Shown here one piece after another: positions 17,001 through 24,362 of a stretch of 64,000 nt of DNA (the stretch's first letter is position 1; the number at the start of each line of letters is the position of its first letter). The stretch spans positions 310,001-374,000 of the forward strand of contig NZ_WUTY02000002.1 in NCBI RefSeq assembly GCF_009828925.2, written 5' to 3'. The stretch comes from Methylicorpusculum oleiharenae (GTDB lineage: Bacteria; Pseudomonadota; Gammaproteobacteria; Methylococcales; Methylomonadaceae). Under the pieces are notes generated by a model. The model did not search any database. It was given only the letters and a program-made list of their open reading frames with translations, and had not been told where the DNA came from. A program made the translations under genes and the position numbers.

Positions 17001-17606
17001 TTCCTGGAAAGGACGTATCGAATGCACCCGGCCGTGTGCCTCCCGTTATCTGAGGTGGTTTACGAAGGCAAACTCAAGGCAGCTACAAACAATGACCGGC
17101 AAAGGGTTTCGGTACCGGACTCCACGCTGATCAAGCAGACCCATGGGGTCATGGTGGTCAACGTTGATCACGATGGCAACCGACAAAGTAGCGAAGAGGA
17201 AGTGGATGTTATCCAGCGGCTCATCCATGACCTTAAAACGGGGTGTTTTACCTCTAAAAATGGCGAAGCTCGTCCAATCGCCGATGAAGATATCCTTGTT
17301 GTTTCGCCTTACAATATGCAGGTCAATTTGCTCAAAGATCTCCTCGGTGACCAAATTGCTATTGGCACAATAGACAAGTTCCAGGGTCAGGAAGCGCCTG
17401 TGGTGATCATTTCCATGGCCGTCAGTGATGTCGAGGAAAGCAGTCGAGGTCTTGATTTTCTTTTCGATATCAACCGGCTGAATGTTGCTGTCTCAAGAGC
17501 TCAGGCTTTGGCTATTATCGTTGCCAATCCGGGCTTGGAGTGTTGTCGGGTTTCATCGCTTCAGCAAATGGAAAAGGCCAGCTTTTATTCTCGCCTGGTG
17601 TCGTGA
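14082..17606 (+). CDS. TM0106-type RecB-like nuclease fused to a superfamily 1 DNA helicase
   Basis: 1174 aa. The N-terminal PD-(D/E)XK nuclease region shows GRADFLVKVEG (residues ~115) and HYEAWDTKLS (~135). A ribonuclease-H-like exonuclease region follows, with VFFDIEGHPLYDG (~324) and YNIDDCESTLELVDWL (~512). The C-terminal helicase has Walker A QGPPGAGKTFTAKHI (~790), Walker B YLFVDEASQV (~908), then GTIDKFQGQEAPVVIISMAV (~1097) and NRLNVAVSRAQ (~1131). Family knowledge: such Dna2-like proteins process DNA ends, and some work in phage defence. It heads an apparent operon with a small Cys/His ORF and a uracil-DNA glycosylase, so DNA repair or defence is inferred. Confidence 0.88.
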   Translation: MYINSLDQLVFSPSDLVLAMRSPFASWMERLAIESPAMIAGIEKDHDPMMALLAAKGNTHEANFLKSLQDTHGNKAIAMVKGQSHHDRATETFGYMQAGYPFIYQAYLSRDGFAGRADFLVKVEGKSNLGDYHYEAWDTKLSQTTRPYFLIQLCCYSWMLASIQGVMPIEAAIVLGDLTEDRFRIARYYSFFDRLKRDFLNAQDAFTADFACMPDPAYCSEHGAWASFATDWIERTDSLAQIAGIRKSHIRKLRAAGVDTMTDFAVNDIKPVKGFPNATLIKLKAQAEIQHASRGLEKPLFKILQNDNGKGLSALPPASALDVFFDIEGHPLYDGGLEYLWGTSYRCPDAAQGKRYAFKDWWAHTPEQEKAAFEGFIDWVYARWKRDNTLHVYHYANYEVAAMRKLSTRYETRIKEVAEMLANGVFVDLYKLVINGLILGEKSYSIKCVEHLYRGKRTTQVANGGESVIFYEMWREQGGVTNWSDNANGYQSWLAEPAAFDWTQWPELKDIRDYNIDDCESTLELVDWLRQQQSLAGIDFKPKTEPDESSQEKSARQIQAADKKKALRDWQERLSERFEAEESFKNDPIAQLVMDLIGFHNRERKPKIWAYFERLEKPEEELFDDDTCLHNAVIIDQQPSDDGVIFRYLFDSKQPVRKDKFATGTIRGTDIRVKGIRFPESETDALVDFIADPDQIAKLGTDCITLFADEPFINTETLETRLCEVAEALFDGRLPGAIQSILNREKPVFKTDFEGNNHYLPITRSRFLEDDGYLHAIISAVEAMDNSTMCIQGPPGAGKTFTAKHIITALVKAGKRVGVMSNSHAAIMNLLDALHEPTEHARIAKVGGFGSTQDAFKERYSEEHFPNYVYRASMNFTKREPYHSFAVIGATAYAFASSTAFESPIDYLFVDEASQVALANLIAVAGCARNLVLMGDQMQLEQPIQGSHPGRSGLSVLDYMLGGHGVIPEDMGIFLERTYRMHPAVCLPLSEVVYEGKLKAATNNDRQRVSVPDSTLIKQTHGVMVVNVDHDGNRQSSEEEVDVIQRLIHDLKTGCFTSKNGEARPIADEDILVVSPYNMQVNLLKDLLGDQIAIGTIDKFQGQEAPVVIISMAVSDVEESSRGLDFLFDINRLNVAVSRAQALAIIVANPGLECCRVSSLQQMEKASFYSRLVS

Positions 17607-17821
17607 TGACCGCAATTCCAATTGGCGTCGCTTGCAAGCATAACTGGTACTCTGCGCCTGGCGGGTGTTTGGGCAAGCCATACCCGCACAGTCATTGTCG
17701 GCATTTTCAACAGGACATACCTACCGTCGTTGAAAAACTGGTGGGCTGTGACGGCACCAAAAGTACACGCTGGATTCGTAGCGAAGTGCCGGCTGGCTGT
17801 CCAACTTTTGCAGGGAGGTAG
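17606..17821 (+). CDS. Small Cys/His-rich protein coupled to the nuclease-helicase gene
   Basis: The ATG overlaps the upstream stop as TGATG, so it is likely translated by coupling. The 71-aa product begins MTAIPIGVACKHNWYSAPGG and has five Cys and several His residues (ACKHNW, GGCLGK, HSHCRHF, VGCDGT, AGCPTF), the look of a small zinc-binding protein. It ends one base into the strong RBS of the next small ORF. No family recognised; an adaptor of the nuclease is possible. Confidence 0.55.
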   Translation: MTAIPIGVACKHNWYSAPGGCLGKPYPHSHCRHFQQDIPTVVEKLVGCDGTKSTRWIRSEVPAGCPTFAGR

Positions 17822-17824
17822 AAA

Positions 17825-17923
17825 ATGACCACAATCCCATCACCTTGTGAAAATATGTCTGGACATCAATCACAATCGATTAATGAACCGATACTAATTA
17901 AAGGAGAACTAAATGCAGCCTAA
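17825..17923 (+). CDS. Possible 32-aa leader peptide upstream of the uracil-DNA glycosylase
   Basis: ATG 17825 has a strong Shine-Dalgarno (GGGAGG, 6 nt spacing) that overlaps the stop of the previous ORF. The frame (MTTIPSPCENMSGHQSQSIN..) runs into the start of the next gene by 11 bases, and that gene has its own GGAG at 17903-17906. It may be a real small protein or a coupling leader. Confidence 0.4.
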   Translation: MTTIPSPCENMSGHQSQSINEPILIKGELNAA

Positions 17924-18551
17924 TCATGATTTAGCAAAACGACTCATTGAAACTCTACCATACGGCTTGACTGGACTTTTCAATCCCTGGAGAGACCGCT
18001 GTGAACACCAGACCGCTATTAATGACTCAAATTCTAGATTTTTGCGGCTTTCTTATCATTTAGCATGCACCCCTGAATTTATCTTCATAGGCGAAGCAGC
18101 TGGTTATCAAGGATGTCGTTATAGCGGTATTGCTTTTACCAGTGAGCGATTGATACTGGAAGGCGCAATTCCTCGCATTCCCTCTGTACCGGGTCGGCTT
18201 TCAAGCAGAAAACTCCCTTTTTCTGAACCTTCTGCAACCATTGTTTGGAAGACACTTTATAGGCTGGGGATCGCAGAACAAAGTATCCTTTGGAATGCCG
18301 TTCAACTGCATCCCTACACAGAAGGCAAACCTTGGTCTAATCGAACACCAACTCAGGAGGAAATAGCCCTTGGGGTTCCGGCAATACGTATTCTGAAACA
18401 AAGCTTTCCTAATGCAAAGATGGTTGCAGTAGGTAAAAAGTCCGCTGTACTATTAGCAGGTATGGGGGTCGAAGTCACGTCAACTGTGCGACATCCTGCT
18501 AATGGCGGTGCTACGGAATTTGCGAGAGGTATTGACACGCTTATCGTTTGA
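17913..18551 (+). CDS. Uracil-DNA glycosylase superfamily protein
   Basis: 212 aa. Removes uracil or related bases from DNA, judging by the family motifs: the first motif region FIFIGEAAGYQGCRYSGIAF (residues ~51-70, the 'GEAPG' water-activating loop with A for P) and the second motif region WNAVQLHPYTEG (~128-139), which corresponds to the 'N..PLHPH' loop. A GKKSAVLL segment follows. It is close to the prokaryotic proteins reading 'GEAPGYRGC..TG..FTSERL'. It lies in the operon behind the nuclease-helicase. Whether it acts on uracil or a modified base is not decided by sequence. Confidence 0.85.
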   Translation: MQPNHDLAKRLIETLPYGLTGLFNPWRDRCEHQTAINDSNSRFLRLSYHLACTPEFIFIGEAAGYQGCRYSGIAFTSERLILEGAIPRIPSVPGRLSSRKLPFSEPSATIVWKTLYRLGIAEQSILWNAVQLHPYTEGKPWSNRTPTQEEIALGVPAIRILKQSFPNAKMVAVGKKSAVLLAGMGVEVTSTVRHPANGGATEFARGIDTLIV

Positions 18552-18563
18552 TGGGAGGTTATC

Positions 18564-18953
18564 TTGAGTTACTATTTTGCAGCATTCAAGAAATACAGCG
18601 TCTTTAAAGGCCGTGCCACCCGAAGTGAATATTGGTATTTCACGCTGTTCAATATTCTCGCTGTCGGATTATTTGGCCTAATTGATCAGCTCATGGGTAC
18701 TTTTAACTTTGACGCCGGCTATGGGCCACTGAGCGCGATATATACTTTGGCGATGATTCTTCCTGGTCTTGGCGTTTCCATCAGACGCTTGCATGACACA
18801 GGCCGATCTGCGTGGTGGTTTTTGATTACCGCCATCCCTGTGTTAGGTCTACTGGTATTTTTTTATTTCGCTTTCCTTGATAGCGACCCGGATTCCAATG
18901 ATTATGGTCTCTCGCCAAAATGGAATTACACCATTCAAAATATTCCCCACTGA
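18564..18953 (+). CDS. DUF805 family inner-membrane protein
   Basis: 129 aa, with three or four membrane helices. DUF805 hallmarks are KYSVFKGRATRSEYWYFTLF at the start, then GLGVSIRRLHDTGRSAWW, and the D-rich end. The start is TTG 18564 with a good RBS (GGGAGG) directly after the glycosylase stop. Function of the family is unknown. Membership of this operon may be incidental. Confidence 0.9.
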   Translation: MSYYFAAFKKYSVFKGRATRSEYWYFTLFNILAVGLFGLIDQLMGTFNFDAGYGPLSAIYTLAMILPGLGVSIRRLHDTGRSAWWFLITAIPVLGLLVFFYFAFLDSDPDSNDYGLSPKWNYTIQNIPH

Positions 18954-19005
18954 TCATTCGTGGTGATCAACTGTAGGAAGGAAATAAAGATTCTTACTGA
19001 ACAAG

Positions 19006-19197
19006 TCATTGCTTCATTTTTTCCAAGATGGCGTATTTTTCGCCGGTCGATAAGGATTTCACCTTTTCGGCCAGCGCCACGTACTCAGCGATCCGCTTGC
19101 CCGGCTCCATATCATCGACCATATCTGCAATTTCATCGTGCAAATAATCCACCATCAACGTGTCAATAAATGACCAGCTCAGTACGTCGGTAACCAT
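19006..19197 (-). CDS. Hypothetical 63-aa acidic protein
   Basis: Compact, helical, acidic (VDYLHDEIADMVDDMEPGKR; EKVKSLSTGEKYAILEKMKQ). It is convergent with the DUF805 gene. The 280 bp upstream contain only a Lys-rich frame without a start codon. No known family. Confidence 0.5.
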   Translation of the reverse strand: MVTDVLSWSFIDTLMVDYLHDEIADMVDDMEPGKRIAEYVALAEKVKSLSTGEKYAILEKMKQ

Positions 19198-19475
19198 CTT
19201 TAGCTAGTCATCTGAAAGCGAAATTGGCGTACTTAAAACAATACGCCAAAGCGGTCGCAAACTTCGGATAACTGACCAGCAGCCTACGCATCCGGTTTTG
19301 ATTTCAAAACTCGCTCAACGGCTGGCGACTTGTACGCCGTAAACGCCTTACTCTTCTTCTTATCGTCCTTATCATCACTCCTAACTCACCAATCTTAATA
19401 AATTTAATTGCAAAATATTATTATAAAATATAATAAATACTTTAATATTTTGTTATTAGATCATGGTTATTAAAG

Positions 19476-20375
19476 ATGGACATCAATAGCGTAAAAATTA
19501 GTTTGTGCGATAAGCTTTTTTATTTAACAACATCTTTAGTTTGTTCAGCAGGTTTTACATCTTGTTTGGCGCTCATAGTGGATTACATAACAGATAAACC
19601 ATCCGAAAATTTTTTACGGGAATGGTTAATTGTGGGTTATGTGCTTTCATTGTGCCTTTATTGCGCCATTATTAAATTACAAAAAAAAGCGCGTTATACC
19701 TACATTGTCTACAATTTAATCGACGAAGCATTATTTGTTTTTAGATCAAATGATTTAACCAATGAAAATCTAAATAAAAAGATTAAAGCTGTAATTAATA
19801 TTGCTGATGACGTTATTTGTTATGTCAAAAATTTCAACAAAAGTTCTGAAGGGTTTGAATTCATTTACGATACTTACAATACCTATCTCGCCAAGATCGC
19901 TCAGTTAATTCAAACCTATGAGCGAATTGAAGGGGGTCAGCTTGATGCCAGTGATTACCCTGGGCTTGAGGCAGAGCTTAATGCTTTGCTGGATGTTGTA
20001 AAGGCCCAGTTGATCCTGAAAAACACAATAGTAGACGAAAATCATGCTCTGCGCATCATCAAATCATCATCCTACAACGCCAATAAAGAGATAAGCAAAA
20101 AAATTAAAAATTTAATAGCTATTTTGTCCGATATAAACAGCGCCTATTTACACAAGACAAACAATACCGATCAAACCAGGAAAAAAGTGATTGAAATTGT
20201 AACACGGCAGATTGCCCGAGTACTTCAAACCCATGATCGAATTGAAAGAGGTCAGCTTGATCCAAGTGATTACCCAGGGCTTGAGGCAGAGCTTAATGCT
20301 TTGCTGGATGTTGTAAAGGCCGAATTAATCCTGCAGAGCAAGGAGTTGATTAGACATGCTTCTATTCAGATTTAA
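19476..20375 (+). CDS. Hypothetical membrane protein with a duplicated 32-residue segment
   Basis: 299 aa, AT-rich. Two N-terminal membrane helices (residues ~12-33 and ~48-66) precede a long helical cytoplasmic part. Two nearly identical segments occur, starting at residues ~146 and ~251, each containing SDYPGLEAELNALLDVVKA; the coding DNA repeats over 96 bp (19911-20006 and 20226-20321). The high identity at DNA level says the duplication is recent. The reading frame is intact. No family recognised. Confidence 0.65.
   Translation: MDINSVKISLCDKLFYLTTSLVCSAGFTSCLALIVDYITDKPSENFLREWLIVGYVLSLCLYCAIIKLQKKARYTYIVYNLIDEALFVFRSNDLTNENLNKKIKAVINIADDVICYVKNFNKSSEGFEFIYDTYNTYLAKIAQLIQTYERIEGGQLDASDYPGLEAELNALLDVVKAQLILKNTIVDENHALRIIKSSSYNANKEISKKIKNLIAILSDINSAYLHKTNNTDQTRKKVIEIVTRQIARVLQTHDRIERGQLDPSDYPGLEAELNALLDVVKAELILQSKELIRHASIQI
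19911..20006 (+). repeat. In-gene direct repeat, first copy (second at 20226-20321)
   Basis: The two 96-bp copies are 315 bp apart, a multiple of three, so the frame is kept. Both contain CTTGAGGCAGAGCTTAATGC and end in GTTGTAAAGGC. Differences are few and partly synonymous. Confidence 0.85.
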
Positions 20376-20566
20376 TTCAAAGTCCTTCAGGTAGCGCGTC
20401 ACACTGTCAGCGCTGGTTCGGGCTATGCGTTCGATGTTCTTGTGCGCCAAGCCCAGTGCCTTAAGGTAGGAACATGCAGCTTTTTCTTGGTCGGCGTTGA
20501 TAGATGCTCCATGAATTGTTGGTACACTTCGTCAATGGCCTTTTCGGAAAAGTCGATCTTTAGCAT
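20373..20566 (-). pseudogene. Frameshifted N-terminal fragment of an IS630-type transposase
   Basis: From ATG 20566 the minus strand reads MLKIDFSEKAIDEVYQQFME, then HLSTPTKKKLHV. One base appears to be missing, and the next frame continues YLKALGLAHKNIERIARTSA, then DSVTRYLKDFELN. This is the helix-turn-helix N-terminal domain of an IS630-like transposase; the rest is absent because the neighbouring gene ends at 20375. A decayed insertion sequence. Confidence 0.7.
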
Positions 20567-20768
20567 GTCTGGCTTTACGCTTAAATTTGCGTATTATACC
20601 GCTTCATATTCCGCAAATGCGGCCACGCTGCATATTCTGATTAATTTGAACACTGATTCTGGACGAACTTGAACAGTTAAACATGGCAGTCCATGAGATA
20701 AATGGCTACTTGCGTTCTGATTTCCAACCTCAGAATGCTAATAGCCGAAGTATAAAGTTTCGTTCTGC

Positions 20769-21167
20769 TCAATCCAAAGCAAATACAAATATCGAAATGA
20801 ATAGTTTTAATAGTAAAAGTAAATTAAATAATATCGCTGGCATTGTTGCAAAAATGTACCAGTCACCGGGGTTCCATGCATAAGCAAACCCTGACACACC
20901 TACAATAGGGTTCCAGGACAGCGTACTTGTAAAGCGTTCCCCGATTTTATATTCTGTATGCCCTGTATTAACTTTTTGATAGTCCCCATTATCAAACTTA
21001 ACAGTCGCAAACCAGGAAGATGAACGTCCTTTCGATTCGAATGCAGACAAGACGATACCGCCTTGCGGTTTTGCATACGTTGGCCCTTTTAAGTATATCT
21101 GATACTCACCATACCCAACGATAAAAGCTATCGTAGCTATTAAAACTAACCGAATTACTTTTTTCAC
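20769..21167 (-). CDS. Hypothetical membrane protein, 132 aa
   Basis: An N-terminal hydrophobic helix (KKVIRLVLIATIAFIVGYG), a central ~75-residue beta-rich exported part (GGIVLSAFESKGRSSSWFAT; GHTEYKIGERF) and a C-terminal hydrophobic helix. It is the last gene of a minus-strand series that begins with dnaN. RBS GGAGAA lies before the start. Family not recognised. Confidence 0.6.
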   Translation of the reverse strand: MKKVIRLVLIATIAFIVGYGEYQIYLKGPTYAKPQGGIVLSAFESKGRSSSWFATVKFDNGDYQKVNTGHTEYKIGERFTSTLSWNPIVGVSGFAYAWNPGDWYIFATMPAILFNLLLLLKLFISIFVFALD

Positions 21168-21274
21168 TGCATTCTCCTTTTTACTCTCGGAAAATTGGCC
21201 CGATACCTTCTCATTTTGAAAATAGCCGAATTAAATGGCAAAAGTACATTGCACAGACACCGACTAACCATTAA

Positions 21275-21496
21275 TTAAAACAGCCACCGCCAGACCCCGA
21301 TTGAACTCGTCACCGTAAACCCCAATTGCATAGCCACTATCGACCAGGTTCTGGTTTTAATGCCGTAGCTGAGCCAAGCCGCATTCGATAGAAGAAACGC
21401 CACAAAACCCCAACCAGAGAATGAGGTGTTAAGCCCGAGGACAAGACTTCCAAGCATTCCGGTAATTGATCCAAACCATTCAACAAATTTGAGCAT
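21275..21496 (-). CDS. Small three-helix membrane protein
   Basis: The start is set to ATG 21496 (MLKFVEWFGSITGMLGSLVL), which has GGGA shortly upstream; a longer frame from 21538 would overlap the previous gene. About 73 aa form three hydrophobic helices (GSITGMLGSLVLGL, WGFVAFLLSNAAWLSYGI, SIVAMQLGFTVTSSIGVW). It resembles half-transporters of the SemiSWEET/PQ-loop size class, but no PQ motif is visible, so no function is claimed. Confidence 0.55.
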   Translation of the reverse strand: MLKFVEWFGSITGMLGSLVLGLNTSFSGWGFVAFLLSNAAWLSYGIKTRTWSIVAMQLGFTVTSSIGVWRWLF

Positions 21497-21510
21497 TAGT
21501 TCCCTGATAA

Positions 21511-21852
21511 TTAAATTGGCAGGTGATTGTCTAGCCAAAAATCGTTAAAAATATCTTTCTGGCTCAATGCGTTATCATTTTTATCAATCGCGGCTTTAAA
21601 ATAATCCTCAACGAAATTTATTGCTTCAACGTGAGCATTCTTGTAGCCGTATTTCTTGTACGAAAAACACTGTTCTGGCTCACCCTCTATTCTCGCAACT
21701 ACTTTATTGCCGTCTATGTGCCTAAAAACTCTAGCCTGCGGCTTTCTATCAGCATGCAGCTTCGCTGTTGGATTCAACCCCACGTTATACTCCAATGATT
21801 CTTTTCCCCCATACAGGCCATACCAATTACCGCCGATACAATCAATATCCAT
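21511..21852 (-). CDS. Hypothetical protein, 113 aa
   Basis: A soluble, mixed alpha/beta protein (MDIDCIGGNWYGLYGGKESL; KKYGYKNAHVEAINFVEDYF) without recognisable motifs. It lies in the minus-strand series behind dnaN, 14 bp after the 83-aa ORF. No family recognised. Confidence 0.55.
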   Translation of the reverse strand: MDIDCIGGNWYGLYGGKESLEYNVGLNPTAKLHADRKPQARVFRHIDGNKVVARIEGEPEQCFSYKKYGYKNAHVEAINFVEDYFKAAIDKNDNALSQKDIFNDFWLDNHLPI

Positions 21853-21866
21853 CTCTAAACTCCAAA

Positions 21867-22118
21867 TTATTCAACATTGCTAGTTTCGATAACGAATTCA
21901 ATGAAATTTGCAGGCACATTGCTAGTTCGCGCTGATATTCCACAGCAATCGCATGGATCGAATGCCAGATACGAACCTTTCGGGCTCTGTTCAGTTATTG
22001 TCGCCAAACTCCCTGCTGAGATTTTCAAAAACGCGTTTAAAACATCTTTTGTCGTCCTGACTCTTTTTCCCCTGTAATCACGTTTCAACTTTGGATGCGG
22101 CATAGTTTTAATAGGCAT
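21867..22118 (-). CDS. Hypothetical protein with a DPCDCCG motif, 83 aa
   Basis: A basic N-terminus (HPKLKRDYRGKRVRTTKDVL) is followed by a small SH3-like beta segment (SAGSLATITEQSPKGSYLAF) and then DPCDCCGIS, a possible metal-binding cluster. A very good RBS (GGAGGGA) supports ATG 22118. It lies 12 bp after dnaN and is surely co-transcribed. Function unknown. Confidence 0.65.
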   Translation of the reverse strand: MPIKTMPHPKLKRDYRGKRVRTTKDVLNAFLKISAGSLATITEQSPKGSYLAFDPCDCCGISARTSNVPANFIEFVIETSNVE

Positions 22119-22130
22119 TTTCCCTCCAAC

Positions 22131-23231
22131 TCAGATACGCATCGGCATCACAAGGTACCAAAACAGAGAATCACTTTGACCCTCAATAAAACAAACGCTG
22201 GTATTTTCGGCAACCGTCATCTTGACGTCTTTGCCATCTATATTATTCACCGCATCGAGCATGTATTTTGCGTTGAAGGCTATTGAAATAGGATCGCCGT
22301 GATAATCGACAACCAAGTCTTCCTCTGCTTCATCATGCTCTGGGTTATCGGTACTTATCTTCAACGAAGCACTTTTTATATCAAAGCTCACTCCTTTGTA
22401 TTTTTCGTTGGAAAGTACCTCAACCCGCTTTATCGAGTCTTTTAACAACCCGCGATCTACGATTATCGGTTTCAAAAATAATTGATTCACTATGCGATCA
22501 AAATTCGGAAACTTATCAGCCACCAACTTAGAAGAAAAAACAACGTTTTTATATAAAGCCTCAAGGGTGTTTCTCGAAACTCTAATTTCTACATCTTCTT
22601 CCAATCCATCAAGTAAACAACTTAATTCTTGAACCGCCTTTTTGGGCACTATGATTTTTGCGTTGAGCCCTGTTGACCCAATATCTTCCTTGTAAACAGC
22701 CAAGCGATTACCATCTGATGCTACTAGCTTGAGCATGGAGTCATTGATAGTCATTTCTATCCCGTTTAGGTAATTCCTCTCACTGTTGATCGCCATGCAA
22801 AAAGCCGTTTTATCAAGGCCGCCTTTCAATTTACCTGCATTTACAATGAAGCAAGTGTCTGCTTCCGTGTGATTGAATTCCGGAAAATCATCAGCGGGTA
22901 GCGTGTTCAGTATATAAGTGCAACTTCCTGATGACAGATTGATCTTGTCACCCTCCAAATCAAAATGGATGTCGCTACCGGTAGGTAACAGCCTGCAAAT
23001 ATCCAGTACCTTTCGCGCATCTAAAGTTATATTGCCTTCTACGCGGATATCGTTCAGATTCAATTGAATGACGATCTTAACTTCAAGATCTGTAGCCGTG
23101 ATAACCAATTTGCTATCACGACATTGGAGAAGTACATTCGAAAGGATCGTACAGGCCTGCCTTTTATCAATGATGCGAGCTATTTGTTGCAGTGGACCTA
23201 CTATCTGCTCTCGGTTTACGGAGAATTTCAT
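22131..23231 (-). CDS. dnaN: DNA polymerase III beta subunit (sliding clamp)
   Basis: 366 aa, the standard clamp length. The N-terminal MKFSVNREQIVGPLQQIARI and the middle TAFCMAINSERNYLNGIEMT, then LVASDGNRLAVYK, are clear DnaN signatures (compare 'R.YLNG....' and 'ATDGHRLA'). The C-terminus MPMRI matches the usual 'MPMRL'. It clamps replicative polymerase to DNA. A second clamp gene on a plasmid-like replicon is uncommon; it is not next to dnaA or recF, so this is not the chromosomal copy's usual setting. RBS GGGAAA precedes the ATG. Confidence 0.96.
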   Translation of the reverse strand: MKFSVNREQIVGPLQQIARIIDKRQACTILSNVLLQCRDSKLVITATDLEVKIVIQLNLNDIRVEGNITLDARKVLDICRLLPTGSDIHFDLEGDKINLSSGSCTYILNTLPADDFPEFNHTEADTCFIVNAGKLKGGLDKTAFCMAINSERNYLNGIEMTINDSMLKLVASDGNRLAVYKEDIGSTGLNAKIIVPKKAVQELSCLLDGLEEDVEIRVSRNTLEALYKNVVFSSKLVADKFPNFDRIVNQLFLKPIIVDRGLLKDSIKRVEVLSNEKYKGVSFDIKSASLKISTDNPEHDEAEEDLVVDYHGDPISIAFNAKYMLDAVNNIDGKDVKMTVAENTSVCFIEGQSDSLFWYLVMPMRI

Positions 23232-23300
23232 CGGTTTTTCCCTTTTTTCTAAATTGGTTTCATTCCATTTTATGGACTAATTCAATAATGCAAGCCCATT

Positions 23301-23576
23301 TCAGTCCGTTTTCGCCAAGCGATTTAATTCACTGACCACGCAGCCAGAAACCGAAAAACCATCCACCCATTCGTCTTTTAAATGGCATTCGAATACGCTT
23401 TCGTGCGGCTTATGAATCAGACGATCCAGCAGCAAATACACGATATTTCCCTGCTTGTCTTTTTTAAAATCAAGTGCCTTAGCTTCAATGGCAGACGAGT
23501 TTTCCCGAAACTGAATTACTAGATCGCGGCTTGCTTCGTTTAGGCTGATGTTTTTAACTACGCGATTGTTGGTCAT
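23301..23576 (-). CDS. Hypothetical protein, 91 aa
   Basis: A soluble charged protein (NISLNEASRDLVIQFRENSS; YLLLDRLIHKPHESVFECHL) just upstream of dnaN on the same strand and probably the first gene of that series. No motif is recognised. Confidence 0.55.
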   Translation of the reverse strand: MTNNRVVKNISLNEASRDLVIQFRENSSAIEAKALDFKKDKQGNIVYLLLDRLIHKPHESVFECHLKDEWVDGFSVSGCVVSELNRLAKTD

Positions 23577-23739
23577 ATTTTAATTTTAATATTCGAAATG
23601 AGTCAGTTGGAAAGACGCGCTTTTTCGGCCTCTTTCGTAGTTTTTGATTCTTTATTCAAGCCGCAAGCTTTTTCAAAGCGTCAATTCGTTCCTTTAGCTC
23701 AGGGATTGAATTTAAAAAACGGTACACGAACGCATCAAG

Positions 23740-24075
23740 ATGCCGGCCCAAGTACACGATGATGACAAACTGTTGGTCGATCTAAGCGGGCCTTGTGTGA
23801 ATTAGGAAGCGGTGCTGCATCGAATCGAGCGTGAAGTCATTAAAGAACAAAAAGAAAAAGTCGAAAGAGCTTTCGAGAAATGCCGTTGTGATGGCGAAGC
23901 CAAATGTTTGAAGCCGTTCGATTTTGAAGGGTTGGAAAAAGTCACCGATGAAGAAAAAATCTCCATGAAGGTGGATGAATGTCTTTGCAAAAATGGAGGC
24001 TCAAGACCAATGTCATTCGTCGGTAATTTCGTGGTCGATAAAAACGATCCGAGACTGCCGAAAGTGATTTTTTGA
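23740..24075 (+). pseudogene. Cys-containing hypothetical ORF with an in-frame TAG
   Basis: ATG 23740 starts MPAQVHDDDKLLVDLSGPCV, then N and TAG (23803-23805). The same frame continues EAVLHRIEREVIKEQKEKVE to 24075. A shorter protein could start at GTG 23812 (87 aa, with a CRCDGEAKC cluster and a later CLCKNGG). The opposite strand around 23656-23765 also reads as a protein tail (FLNSIPELKERIDALKKLAA), so this stretch may be a junction of two broken genes. Confidence 0.4.
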
Positions 24076-24134
24076 GACTTGCATTCCTGGCAACCTGTTT
24101 TAACCTGTTTCCAACACACTAACAGGAAGCTGAA

Positions 24135-24272
24135 ATGACTATGACATCTGAATCAATCAAATCGACGATTCAATCACGCCTGCTCGAAATGGTCGAATCG
24201 CGACACGAGTTAATCAAGCATGCGAAATTTTTATCCCATTTAGGTATTTCCTTTAAAGAATCCAGGCTTTGA
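24135..24272 (+). CDS. Small 45-aa helical protein
   Basis: ATG 24135 has RBS AGGAAG at 7 nt. The product (MTMTSESIKSTIQSRLLEMV..) is one charged amphipathic helix ending in SHLGISFKESRL. It stops about 90 bp before tnpB and directly before the presumed left end of that element. Possibly a gene truncated by the insertion. Confidence 0.45.
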   Translation: MTMTSESIKSTIQSRLLEMVESRHELIKHAKFLSHLGISFKESRL

Positions 24273-24309
24273 GGGAGCACAGGACGTGAGACGCCCCCCT
24301 AGCGAGACC

Positions 24310-24336
24310 GCGTTCGCTTTTCTTAGTGGCGAGCGC
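24310..24336 (+). other. Hairpin upstream of tnpB, candidate left end of an IS605-type element
   Basis: GCGTTCGC pairs with GCGAGCGC around an 11-nt loop (one G-U pair). IS200/IS605 elements carry subterminal hairpins at their ends instead of inverted repeats, so this is the likely left-end structure. The exact boundary cannot be placed by eye. Confidence 0.4.
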
Positions 24337-24362
24337 GAGGGTAATTTATATAGGCATGAGAC

